64,000 nt of DNA. Source: CAYWMY01 sp046352935 (GTDB lineage Bacteria > Pseudomonadota > Gammaproteobacteria > Steroidobacterales > Steroidobacteraceae). Numbering within the stretch: position 1 is the stretch's first letter; every line of letters begins with the position of its first letter. The notes beneath the pieces were generated by a model that was given only the letters and a program-made list of their open reading frames with translations, ran no database searches and was not told the origin of the DNA. The position numbers were made by a program, and so were the translations under genes. Positions 24,719-32,734 of the stretch are shown here, piece after piece. The stretch is from the NCBI GenBank assembly GCA_046352935.1, contig JAXMGR010000018.1, forward strand, positions 29,936 through 93,935. Reading direction: 5' to 3'.

Positions 24719-27343
24719 TCAGCCGGCGTTGCGGCCATCGATGCGGCTCACCCGGAGCTTCGGGCTCGCTTCCATCGCGCCGTTCATGGGGTCGAGGTTC
24801 TGCATGCTGTAGTCGAGCAGCGTGCCGAAATGCACGCCCGTGTTCCGGTCCTTTCCGGGCACGCTCTTCGCCCAGTTGCCGCTGTTGTGGTCCATGCCCA
24901 CGCACTCCGGATGGATGCACTCGCTGAGCACCGCCACGCCTTCGACGGAGCGGCCTTTGCGGTTCTCCACACGAATGCGGTCGCCGTCGGCAATACCCTT
25001 CGCCTGCGCGTATCGCCGGTTCAGGAGGATTCGTCCGGCGCGCGCGTCGAACTGCGCCAGCTCGCGGAGCCATGGATTGAAGTTCGAGAAGGTCGCGGTG
25101 CGGAACGCCTGCTTGTAGCTCACGCCGTAGAGTTCGAAGCCGTCTCGGTCGTCGCCGTATCCGGGGCCCGGATACCAGTGCGGCAGCGGGCGGTAACGCG
25201 AGACATCCCACTCGAGGCCCATCGCATCGGTCACCGCCTTCAGCTGCTCGCCCGCCTCGAGGTAGTACTCGTAGTAGACGGGGATCCGCGCGGCGTAGAA
25301 CGCGCGCGGATAGCGCTCCTGCGCGGTCTTCTTCCAGCGGATGCGACCTTCCCGGGCGACGTCCCCGAGCTTCAGCCTGCCGCCGGTCATCGAGCCCAGC
25401 CAGCGCTCGGTGATCCCGCGGTGGTGGTACTTCCCCTCGGCCGCGAGCACGAATTCGCCCTGCAGTTCGAGGAAGCCGTTCAGCGCGCGGTTCAGATCGG
25501 GCAGCCAGCCGCCCTGGTCCGCGATATCGACCCAGATGTCGACATGGTGCAGGTAAGGACTCTCGACGACGGGCTGGCGCAGGTTGATGCAGTACTCGCC
25601 GGTCGCGGTGGAACCCATCGTGTCCGGCAGGTTGTTCGCGGCGAGATCGAGGCGCTCGAGCTGTGTCTGCGTCGGGAACACGACGTCGGCGAATTCCGCG
25701 GTGTCGTCGATGTTCGGACCGATCGCGATGTGGAAGCCGAACTTCTTCAGGTACTCGGCCTGCTGCCGCGGATTGCCCTCGTTCAGCAGGTCGTTGTTGA
25801 TGACCTGCACGAAGACCTGCGTGTTGTGCGGGATGCGGTCGTGGAACTGCTGCGGCTCCAGCACGTTGATCTTCGCCAGCACGCCGCTCATGTGCCGGCC
25901 GACGGGTGCCAGCGAATCGCCGGCCATGCTGACCGGCGGCTTCACGGGTTTCAGCGGGAACGGCGGCGGGAACTTGTCGCCGTAGGTCGCGATCCGGCCC
26001 GGAACCAGGAGACCGTCGGCCTCGCGGATGCCCGAGCCCCGACCCATCCAGGTGCTGTTCTCCGCGAACTCCGGGTGGTGCGCGTAGACCGAATCACCGA
26101 GCAGGCCGCCGGGCACGTCGATGGCGCCGATCACGGTGTTGAGCATCGCGATGGCGTTGCCCTGCTCGAAGCTGCGCGCATGCTGGCTCACGCCCTTGTA
26201 CCAGTGCACGCACGCGGGGCGCAGCGGCAGCGTGTGGCCGTCGATGTCGACGGTGGCACCGATCGAGGCCGCGGTGCCGAAGTCCTTCGCGAGGCGGCGG
26301 ATCGTCGCGGCCGGCACCGTGGTGATGTCCTCGGCCTTCTCGGGCGGGTAGCCGGCGAGATGCCGCTTCAGCAGCGCAAACGCGGTGGTGCAGGCCTGTC
26401 CGTCGATCTGGAACTCGCCCTCCATGGCGGCGTTGCCCGGATCGATGTCGCTGTAGCACTTCGGCTTCGCATCGGCGGCGTCCCACAGCATGGGCCGGTT
26501 CGTCGCTCCGTCGCGCAGGTAGTGTCCGTCACCGACACGCACCAGGTACGGTGCGTTGCTGAGCCGTCGCAGGAACTCACGGTCGTACAGTTCGAGTTCG
26601 TTGATCAGCACGTGCATCATCGACAGCACCAGTGCGCCATCGGTGCCGGGACGGATCGGCACCCACTCGTCGGCGATCGATGCGGCGTTCGAGCAGTACG
26701 GGTCGACCACGACCAGCTTCATGCCGCGCGCGCGCGCATGCGACATCTCGTTCGTGGCCGTGACCGCCGCCCAGTTGCTGAGCGTGCCCTTGCTGGAGCC
26801 GATCAGCATCAGGTGATTGCAGTGGTGGAAATCCGGCGCCACGTGCTGCGCGGCGTGCACGTGCAGCAGTGTCGGGTGTACGGCATTGCCGCAGAAGGCC
26901 ACACCGCCCGCCGTGTAGTTCGAGGAGCCGAAGGACTGCATGACCGCGCCCAGGAACCACGGCAGCGTCGTGAAATCCGAACTCGCGTAGACCATGCCGT
27001 TCGGGTCGCTCTCCCGGCAGGCCCTGAGCTTCCGGGCGGCGAGTTCCACGGCCTCCTCGTAGGAAATCTCCTGCCAGCGCGGATCGACGCCGATGCCCTT
27101 CTCCGGGTTGGTCCGCTTGACGGGCCTCTGGAGCCGCCTGCGGCTGTAGGCCATCATGATCTGCGCGTGGCCCTTGGCGCACATCCTGCCCTGGCTGAAG
27201 GGACAGTCCGGATCGCCTCTCAGCTCCACGACCACCCCGTCGACGCGCCGCGCGATGAGGCCGCAGGTCGCGGCCGGACAGCCGTAACAGGCGGTCTTGA
27301 TGCTGACGTCTTCCTTCACGCTGCCGGAATTCGAGGTGCTCAT
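24719..27343 (-). CDS. DMSO reductase-family molybdopterin enzyme, cytoplasmic, paralog 2
   Basis: An 874-residue paralog of the 16926-19535 protein. It keeps the CYGCPAATCG iron-sulfur motif and fourth Cys (MCAKG), the VAFCGNAVHP candidate metal-ligand cysteine, the DEWVPIRPGTDGA block, HTLPLRPAC-x-HWYKGVSQHAR and the HPECVGMDHNSG C-terminal domain. No Tat or Sec signal is seen, so it is probably cytoplasmic. ATG 27343 has GGGGAG 9 bp upstream; the frame is open to 27676 but the extension overlaps the SDR gene and is Arg/His-rich. No partner subunit is encoded nearby. Its neighbours are SDRs and aldehyde dehydrogenases, suggesting action on an alcohol, aldehyde or acid intermediate. Confidence 0.9.
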   Translation of the reverse strand: MSTSNSGSVKEDVSIKTACYGCPAATCGLIARRVDGVVVELRGDPDCPFSQGRMCAKGHAQIMMAYSRRRLQRPVKRTNPEKGIGVDPRWQEISYEEAVELAARKLRACRESDPNGMVYASSDFTTLPWFLGAVMQSFGSSNYTAGGVAFCGNAVHPTLLHVHAAQHVAPDFHHCNHLMLIGSSKGTLSNWAAVTATNEMSHARARGMKLVVVDPYCSNAASIADEWVPIRPGTDGALVLSMMHVLINELELYDREFLRRLSNAPYLVRVGDGHYLRDGATNRPMLWDAADAKPKCYSDIDPGNAAMEGEFQIDGQACTTAFALLKRHLAGYPPEKAEDITTVPAATIRRLAKDFGTAASIGATVDIDGHTLPLRPACVHWYKGVSQHARSFEQGNAIAMLNTVIGAIDVPGGLLGDSVYAHHPEFAENSTWMGRGSGIREADGLLVPGRIATYGDKFPPPFPLKPVKPPVSMAGDSLAPVGRHMSGVLAKINVLEPQQFHDRIPHNTQVFVQVINNDLLNEGNPRQQAEYLKKFGFHIAIGPNIDDTAEFADVVFPTQTQLERLDLAANNLPDTMGSTATGEYCINLRQPVVESPYLHHVDIWVDIADQGGWLPDLNRALNGFLELQGEFVLAAEGKYHHRGITERWLGSMTGGRLKLGDVAREGRIRWKKTAQERYPRAFYAARIPVYYEYYLEAGEQLKAVTDAMGLEWDVSRYRPLPHWYPGPGYGDDRDGFELYGVSYKQAFRTATFSNFNPWLRELAQFDARAGRILLNRRYAQAKGIADGDRIRVENRKGRSVEGVAVLSECIHPECVGMDHNSGNWAKSVPGKDRNTGVHFGTLLDYSMQNLDPMNGAMEASPKLRVSRIDGRNAG

Positions 27344-27372
27344 CGGCTCGCTCCCCGCCGTTGCGGCGCTGT

Positions 27373-28137
27373 TCACATCGCCAGTCGCCCGCCGTCGACG
27401 ATCACGAACTGGCCGACCATGTGCCGGGCGTGATCGGAGGCGAGGAACACGACCATGGCCGCGATCTCCTCGGGCGTCGCGATGCGGCCGTTCGGGGTGT
27501 CGATGTTGAACGCCAGTTCCTCGACCTTGCCGCGCCCTTCGGTCAGTGCCTCCAGCATGCGCGTGCGCGTGCCGCCCGGGCAGATCGCGTTCACGCGCAC
27601 GCCGTGCTGCGCGACCTCGAGCGCGGCCGTGCGCGTGAGGCCGAGCACGGCGTGCTTGCTCGCGGTGTAGGCGCACACACCGGGTGCGCCGACGTGGCTG
27701 CCCGTCGAGCCCGTGTTGATGACGGCGCCGGAGCCCTGTTTCACCATGACGGGCAGCACGTACTTGAGGCCCAGGAACACGCCCCTGGTGTTGATCGCCA
27801 GGACCCGGTCGAAGACCTCGACGGGGTAGTCGATCGTGGAGGCCATGGCGCCCTCGTAGCCGGCGTTGTTCGCGAAGGCATCGATGCGGCCGAAGGCCGC
27901 GAGCGTGGCCTCGACATAGCCCCGCACGCTGTCGGGGTCCGTCACGTCGGCCCGCAGGAACAGGGCCTCGCCGCCACGCGCGCGGATCAGCGCGACGGTT
28001 TCGTTCCCCGTGGCATCGTTGAGGTCGACGCAGGCGACGCGTGCGCCCGCGGCCGCGAATTCGAGGCCGATGGCCCGGCCGATGCCGGAGCCGCCGCCCG
28101 TGACCAGCGCGACCCTGCCGGTGAAGTCGATGTTCAC
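27373..28137 (-). CDS. Short-chain dehydrogenase/reductase
   Basis: A 254-residue classical SDR. The cofactor loop is TGGGSGIG at residues about 13-20, followed by D-L at the end of strand 2, which favours NAD(H). NNAG is present, and the catalytic set includes the serine region INTGSTGSH and Y-T-A-S-K (YxxxK). It would interconvert a secondary or primary alcohol and its carbonyl. It sits 29 bp upstream of molybdoenzyme 2 on the same strand and belongs to the 32074-23200 operon. Confidence 0.93.
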   Translation of the reverse strand: MNIDFTGRVALVTGGGSGIGRAIGLEFAAAGARVACVDLNDATGNETVALIRARGGEALFLRADVTDPDSVRGYVEATLAAFGRIDAFANNAGYEGAMASTIDYPVEVFDRVLAINTRGVFLGLKYVLPVMVKQGSGAVINTGSTGSHVGAPGVCAYTASKHAVLGLTRTAALEVAQHGVRVNAICPGGTRTRMLEALTEGRGKVEELAFNIDTPNGRIATPEEIAAMVVFLASDHARHMVGQFVIVDGGRLAM

Positions 28138-28275
28138 GCTTCGTCCTCCGCGAGCGCCTTCCGGTCCCGACGCGGCCTCAGGTCCGTTACGCCCGGCATA
28201 CGTTTTCAGGTTCGCTCAGCGCAGCGTGGTCCGCTCCGTCCGCACGCTCCAGTGTTCGTTCGCCCGTGACGCTCG

Positions 28276-29046
28276 TCAGACCACGGGCATCGACAGGCCG
28301 CCGTCGACGGTCACGATGCTGCCCGTCATGTAGGACGAGGCGTTCGAGGCGAGCAGCAGCAGCGTGCCGTCCAGTTCCTCGGGGTTGCCGAGGCGCCGCT
28401 GCGGGATCTTCTTCAGCATGGCCTGGCCGCTGTTCGAATCGAGGAAGCCGTGGCTCAGGTCGGTCATGTAGTAGCCGGGCTCGATGGCGTTCACGCGGAT
28501 GTTGTAGCGCGCCCATTCGAGCGCCATGACGCGCGTCAGGTGCGACAGGGCCGCCTTCGTCGCGGCGTAGGCGCCCATGCCCTTCTGCGCGGCGCTGCCC
28601 AGGATCGAGGAGATGTTGACGATCGAGCCGCCGCGGCCCTGCGCGATCATGCGCACCGCCGCGGCGCGCGCGACCAGCCACGCACCCTTGAGGTTCGCGT
28701 CCATGACCAGGTTCCACTGGTCCAGCGTCGTGTCCGTGAGCATGGCGCCCACGCCCGCGCCCGCGTTGTTGACCAGCACGTCGATGCCGCCCAGGCCCTC
28801 GATGGTCTTGAATCCCGCCTCGACGGCCTCCGGGCTGCTGACGTCGAGCGCGAGACAGTGGGCGCGACCACCGGCGCTGCGGATGGCACCCGCCGTGTCT
28901 TCGAGCGGCGCTGTGCGCCGGCCGGAGAGGATCACCGTGGCGCCGGCGTCCGCGAGCGTGAGCGCGAACTGGCGGCCGAGGCCGGTGCCGCCGCCGGTCA
29001 CGAGTGCGATCTTCCCGTCGAGACTGAACAGTTGATTGGCTTTCAT
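28276..29046 (-). CDS. Short-chain dehydrogenase/reductase
   Basis: A 256-residue classical SDR with TGGGTGLG (about residues 17-24), LSGRR after strand 2, which suggests possible NADP(H) preference, NNAGAG, the serine strand VNISSILG, and the active-site pair YAATK. Between it and the preceding (downstream) SDR gene are 138 bp with no recognisable gene. It is one of four SDRs in this operon. The number suggests successive oxidation or epimerisation of several hydroxyl groups, although individual substrates cannot be assigned. Confidence 0.93.
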   Translation of the reverse strand: MKANQLFSLDGKIALVTGGGTGLGRQFALTLADAGATVILSGRRTAPLEDTAGAIRSAGGRAHCLALDVSSPEAVEAGFKTIEGLGGIDVLVNNAGAGVGAMLTDTTLDQWNLVMDANLKGAWLVARAAAVRMIAQGRGGSIVNISSILGSAAQKGMGAYAATKAALSHLTRVMALEWARYNIRVNAIEPGYYMTDLSHGFLDSNSGQAMLKKIPQRRLGNPEELDGTLLLLASNASSYMTGSIVTVDGGLSMPVV

Positions 29047-29080
29047 CGCGTCGTCCTGGAACTCGTTGCGCGGGGCGGGT

Positions 29081-29824
29081 TCAGCGGATGCCGCCGGAGA
29101 CTTCGATCACGGCGCCCGTCGTGTAGCTGGCCGAATCGCTGGCGAGATACAGCGCCGTCGAGACCACCTCGTGCGGCCGCCCGATGCGCCGCATCGCGGA
29201 GTCGATGCTGCGGTCGACCTCCTCGCGCCAGCTCTTCGAGATGTCGGTCCAGAAGGGCCCCGCCATGATCGCGTTCACGCGCACCTTCGGGCCGTACTCG
29301 AGCGCAAAGGCGCGCGTCATGATGTTCAGGCCGCCCTTGGCGCCGGCATAGGGCGCGAACTCCGGCACGGGCCGGATGGCGCCGGTGCTCGTGACATTGA
29401 TGATGCTGCCGCCGTTGCCGGCCATCATCCGGTGGCCCACCAGCGCCGAGAGCCGGAACGGTCCCTTGAAGTTCACGTCCAGGATCTTGTCGACGAGTTC
29501 CTCGGTGGTCTCGAGCGACGAGGGGGCCACCGGCGAGATGCCGGCGTTGTTGACGAGCACGTCGACGTGGCCGAATTCACCGTAGACGGCATCGACGAGG
29601 CCGTCGAGGTCCTTCCAGTTGCCGACGTGGCAGGCATACGGGAAGGCCCGCCGGCCCATCGCGCGGATCTCCTGCGCGGCAGTCTCGCAGGCATCGAGCT
29701 TGCGGCTGGTGATGGCGACGTCCGCGCCCATCTCCGCGAAGCCCTTGGCCATCTCGTAGCCGAGTCCGCGGCTGCCGCCCGTGATCAGCACGACCTTGCC
29801 GGTCATGTCGAGATACTGCTTCAT
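29081..29824 (-). CDS. Short-chain dehydrogenase/reductase
   Basis: An SDR of about 247 residues with TGGSRGLG near the N-terminus, ITSRK after strand 2 (NADP-type), VNNAG, the serine strand NVTSTGA and YAGAK as the active-site YxxxK. The GPFWTDISKSW region matches gluconate 5-dehydrogenase-like members. I used the ATG at 29824 (MKQYLDMTGK), but an in-frame ATG at 29836 is possible: the GGAG box directly abuts it and is 12 nt from the inner ATG. It is followed after 34 bp by another SDR. Confidence 0.9.
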   Translation of the reverse strand: MKQYLDMTGKVVLITGGSRGLGYEMAKGFAEMGADVAITSRKLDACETAAQEIRAMGRRAFPYACHVGNWKDLDGLVDAVYGEFGHVDVLVNNAGISPVAPSSLETTEELVDKILDVNFKGPFRLSALVGHRMMAGNGGSIINVTSTGAIRPVPEFAPYAGAKGGLNIMTRAFALEYGPKVRVNAIMAGPFWTDISKSWREEVDRSIDSAMRRIGRPHEVVSTALYLASDSASYTTGAVIEVSGGIR

Positions 29825-29855
29825 CGTATTCACCATCTCCTGGTCAGAGTCCTGG

Positions 29856-31289
29856 TCAGAGCGCAGCGCGCGCGATGTACTTGTTGACGAGATAGGCCGC
29901 GACGCCGTCGGCGCCGCTCTCCGAGCCGTAGCCGCTGTCCTTGCGACCGCCGAACGGCGTCTCCGGCACGTTGATGGCGTAGGAGTTGATGCCGAGCACG
30001 CCGCACTCGATGCGGCCGCTCATCGAGTCCATGAGCTCGCGCGAACGCGTGAAGACATAGGCGGAGAGCGCATAGGGCAGGCGATTCGCCTCGGCGAGCG
30101 CGGCCTCCGGATCGCTGAACGGCGCCACCGTGGCGACCGGACCGAAGGGCTCGTGGTTCATGAGATCGCAGTCGAGCGGAGCGTTCGTGACCACGGTCGG
30201 CTCGTAGAAGAAGCCGTCCGTGCCGCGCCGCCGGCCGCCGGTCACAATGGTCGCGCCGCGCGCGCGCGCATCCGCGACGAGGCGCTCCATGGCCGTCAGG
30301 CGGCGCCCGTTCGCGAGCGGACCCATCTGCGTCTGCGGATCGAGGCCGTTGCCGAGCCGCAGTGCCGCGGCACCCTGGCTGAACGCGGCGACGAAACGCT
30401 CGTAGAGCTTCTCGTGCACGAGGAAGCGTGTCGGTGAGGCGCAGATCTGGCCGGCATTGAAGAACTTCGCGCCGAGGCTGTGCGCCACGACGAGGTCGAG
30501 GCTGGCGTCCTCCATCACGAGCACGGGCGCGTGGCCACCGAGTTCCAGCGTGATGCGCTTGAGTCGTTCACCCGCGAGCCGTCCGAGCAGGCGGCCGACC
30601 TCGACCGAGCCCGTGAAAGAGACCTTGCGGATGACGGGCGAGTTGATGAGTTTCGTCGAGACCTGCGACGGCACGCCGTAGACGACGTTCAGCACGCCGG
30701 ACGGGAGACCCGCGTCCATGAGCACGCGCGCGAGGTCGAGCGGTGCGCCCGGCGTCTCCTCCGGCGGCTTGATGATGCAGGAGCAGCCCGCCGCGATCGC
30801 TTCCGCGATCTTTCGGCCGGCCATGAATACGGGGCCGTTCCAGGGCGAGAACAATGCGGCCGGGCCGATCGGCTCCTTCAGGACGATCTGGTCGACGTGC
30901 CCCTGGCGCGGCGGGATCACGCTGCCATAGGCGCGGCGCGCCTCTTCGCCGGTCCACTCGAAGATGTCCGCGGCCGCGTGGATTTCCCACAAGGACTCGC
31001 CGAGCGGCTTGCCCTGTTCGAGCGTGATGCGTCGCGCGATCGCATCGGCGCGCTCGCGCAGCAGTATCGCGGCCTTGCGCAGCAGCACCGAGCGCTCGTA
31101 GGCCGATGTCGCGCGCCAGCTGCGGAATGCGCGGTCCGCGACTTCGAGCGCGTGGTCGAGATCCTGCTCGGTCGCGAACGGCACGCGGCCGATTTCCTTG
31201 CCCGTGGAGGGATCGAGCACGGCGCCGGTCTCGCGCGCGCCGCCGCTGATCCACTGCCCGTCGATCAGCAGGGAATGAGGTGTGTTCAT
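29856..31289 (-). CDS. NAD(P)-dependent aldehyde dehydrogenase
   Basis: A 477-residue aldehyde dehydrogenase with the cofactor loop FTGSVEVGRLLG, the glutamate motif TLELGGHAP, the catalytic cysteine in FNAGQICASPTR, and EPFGPVATV. It is similar to the proteins at 23200 and 47726, the succinate-semialdehyde dehydrogenase-like group. It is the second gene of the minus-strand operon, between two SDRs. The expected role is to oxidise the aldehyde product of one SDR before CoA activation. Confidence 0.93.
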   Translation of the reverse strand: MNTPHSLLIDGQWISGGARETGAVLDPSTGKEIGRVPFATEQDLDHALEVADRAFRSWRATSAYERSVLLRKAAILLRERADAIARRITLEQGKPLGESLWEIHAAADIFEWTGEEARRAYGSVIPPRQGHVDQIVLKEPIGPAALFSPWNGPVFMAGRKIAEAIAAGCSCIIKPPEETPGAPLDLARVLMDAGLPSGVLNVVYGVPSQVSTKLINSPVIRKVSFTGSVEVGRLLGRLAGERLKRITLELGGHAPVLVMEDASLDLVVAHSLGAKFFNAGQICASPTRFLVHEKLYERFVAAFSQGAAALRLGNGLDPQTQMGPLANGRRLTAMERLVADARARGATIVTGGRRRGTDGFFYEPTVVTNAPLDCDLMNHEPFGPVATVAPFSDPEAALAEANRLPYALSAYVFTRSRELMDSMSGRIECGVLGINSYAINVPETPFGGRKDSGYGSESGADGVAAYLVNKYIARAAL

Positions 31290-31324
31290 GGACGAATCCG
31301 TGGTGAGTGAAACCCGTGGATGGA

Positions 31325-32074
31325 CTACTGCGCCGTGTAGCCGCCGTCGACCATCAGGCAGGCGCCCGTGACGAAGGAGGCGTCGTCCGAGGCGAGGAAG
31401 GCGATCGCGGCGGCGACCTCGCTGGTGCGAGCGAGGCGTCCGAGCGGATGCTTCGCGATGAGTTCGGCCATGTTGCGGGTCCGCGCGGTGGTGTCGCCGA
31501 GGCTCACGGCGTCCTCGAGGTAGCCGGGGCAGATGGCGTTGACGCGGATGCTCTCGGGCGCGCAGTCCATGGCGGAGCAGCGCGTCAGGTTCACGACGCC
31601 GCCCTTGGCCGCGCCGTAGGGCACCGCGCCGCGCGTACCGACCGTGCCCATGATCGAGGCGACGTTGACGATGGCGCCGCCGCCCGCCGCGCGCATCGCG
31701 GGGACGGCATGGCGGGTGCAGAGCATGATGCTCGTGAGGTTGACCGCGATGACGCGGTTCCAGCTCGCCAGGTCCACGGTATCCGCGGTGCCGATGCCTG
31801 CGATGCCGGCATTGGCCACCATCACATCGAGCCTTCCGAAGCGCTTGACCGCGTCCTGCACCATGGCGGCGACCTGGGCGTCATCGCTCACGTCGACGTG
31901 GCGGTAGGCGACCTCGAGTCCCTGGGCGGCGAGCGTCGCCGTCACCTGTTCACCCTGCGGCGAGAGGTCGGCGACGAGCACGCGTGCGCCTTCCTGCGCG
32001 AGACGCTGCACCGTGGCCTTGCCGATGCTGCCGGCGCCACCCGTGACGATGGCCACTTTCCCCTTGAAGCGCAT
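31325..32074 (-). CDS. Short-chain dehydrogenase/reductase, first gene of the minus-strand operon
   Basis: A 249-residue classical SDR with TGGAGSIG at about residues 11-18, V-A-D-L after strand 2 (NAD type), ANAGIAG in place of NNAG, and YGAAK as the catalytic YxxxK. It is the first gene read leftward from the divergent promoter at about 32207-32235, which holds one of the four CCGACC-N4-GGTCGG operators. The untranslated leader would be about 125 nt. Confidence 0.92.
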   Translation of the reverse strand: MRFKGKVAIVTGGAGSIGKATVQRLAQEGARVLVADLSPQGEQVTATLAAQGLEVAYRHVDVSDDAQVAAMVQDAVKRFGRLDVMVANAGIAGIGTADTVDLASWNRVIAVNLTSIMLCTRHAVPAMRAAGGGAIVNVASIMGTVGTRGAVPYGAAKGGVVNLTRCSAMDCAPESIRVNAICPGYLEDAVSLGDTTARTRNMAELIAKHPLGRLARTSEVAAAIAFLASDDASFVTGACLMVDGGYTAQ

Positions 32075-32181
32075 CCTCGGAATCTCCCGTTTCTGGTCGT
32101 CGGAACGATGCCGCCCGAAGCGCCATCGTTCGATGTCGCCGCGTGGCGCGATGCATGGTAAACGGTGTGCCGGGCGACGGG

Positions 32182-32235
32182 TTGCCCGTCCCGGCGGCGC
32201 GTTTGTATGATAGCCCGACCCGACCGGGCGGTCTA
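32182..32235. promoter_or_regulatory. Divergent promoters with shared operator, site A
   Basis: On the plus strand TTGCCC (32182-32187) and TATGAT (32206-32211) are 18 bp apart. On the minus strand TAGACC (32235-32230) and TATCAT (32212-32207) are 17 bp apart. The inverted repeat CCGACC-GGGC-GGTCTA at 32220-32235 lies just after the plus-strand -10 and covers the minus-strand -35 and spacer. A repressor here could control both operons: SDR/ALDH/molybdoenzyme leftward and MaoC/ligase/CoA-transferase rightward. Promoter hexamers are by eye; the operator is supported by three related sites. Confidence 0.72.
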
Positions 32236-32259
32236 TATTTGAAGGGGGCTCGTGCGCAC

Positions 32260-32730
32260 ATGGCCGGACTGCACTTCGAAGACTTCAACATCGGCGATGC
32301 GTACACGACCATCGGCCGCACCGTCACCGAGACGGACATCGTCCAGTTCCTGAACCTGAGCCGGAACCTCGAGCCGCAGTTCACGAACCGCGAGTTCTAC
32401 GAGAAGGAATGGATCTACCAGCGGCTCGCGTCGCCGGGCGGTCTCACCTTCACGATCATGACCGGCCTGTTCACGCATCTCGGGCTCATCTCCGGGACGG
32501 GGCAGGGCTACCTCGGGCTCGACGAGCTGCGTTTCCCGGCGCCGCTCTTCTGCGGCGACACCGTGCACTTCGAGGTGCGCGTGCTCGAGAAGAAGCTCTC
32601 CAGCAAGGGGCGCGGCATCGTCACGATGGGCTTCACGGGGAAGAAGCAGGACGGCGAGACCGTGCTGACCTGCCGCCAGACCTTCGTGTTCGCGCGCCGG
32701 GAACTCGGCGGCAAGCCCGTCCAGGGGTAG
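32260..32730 (+). CDS. MaoC-fold (hotdog) protein lacking the usual hydratase dyad
   Basis: A 156-residue single-hotdog protein of the MaoC-like group, starting at MAGLHFEDFNIGDAY. It has the typical GRTVTETDIVQFLNLS entry, the GLGQ-like helix region and a RFPAPLFCGDTVHFEVRV strand pair. In hydratases the segment here reading RNLEPQFTN contains G-D-x-N-P-x-H. The catalytic Asp and His are replaced by Asn and Phe, so hydratase activity is doubtful. A CoA-thioester-binding, thioesterase or structural role is possible. It is 25 bp downstream of operator A; the next start, TTG 32735, lies 4 bp after its stop. Confidence 0.82.
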   Translation: MAGLHFEDFNIGDAYTTIGRTVTETDIVQFLNLSRNLEPQFTNREFYEKEWIYQRLASPGGLTFTIMTGLFTHLGLISGTGQGYLGLDELRFPAPLFCGDTVHFEVRVLEKKLSSKGRGIVTMGFTGKKQDGETVLTCRQTFVFARRELGGKPVQG

Positions 32731-32734
32731 CTCC

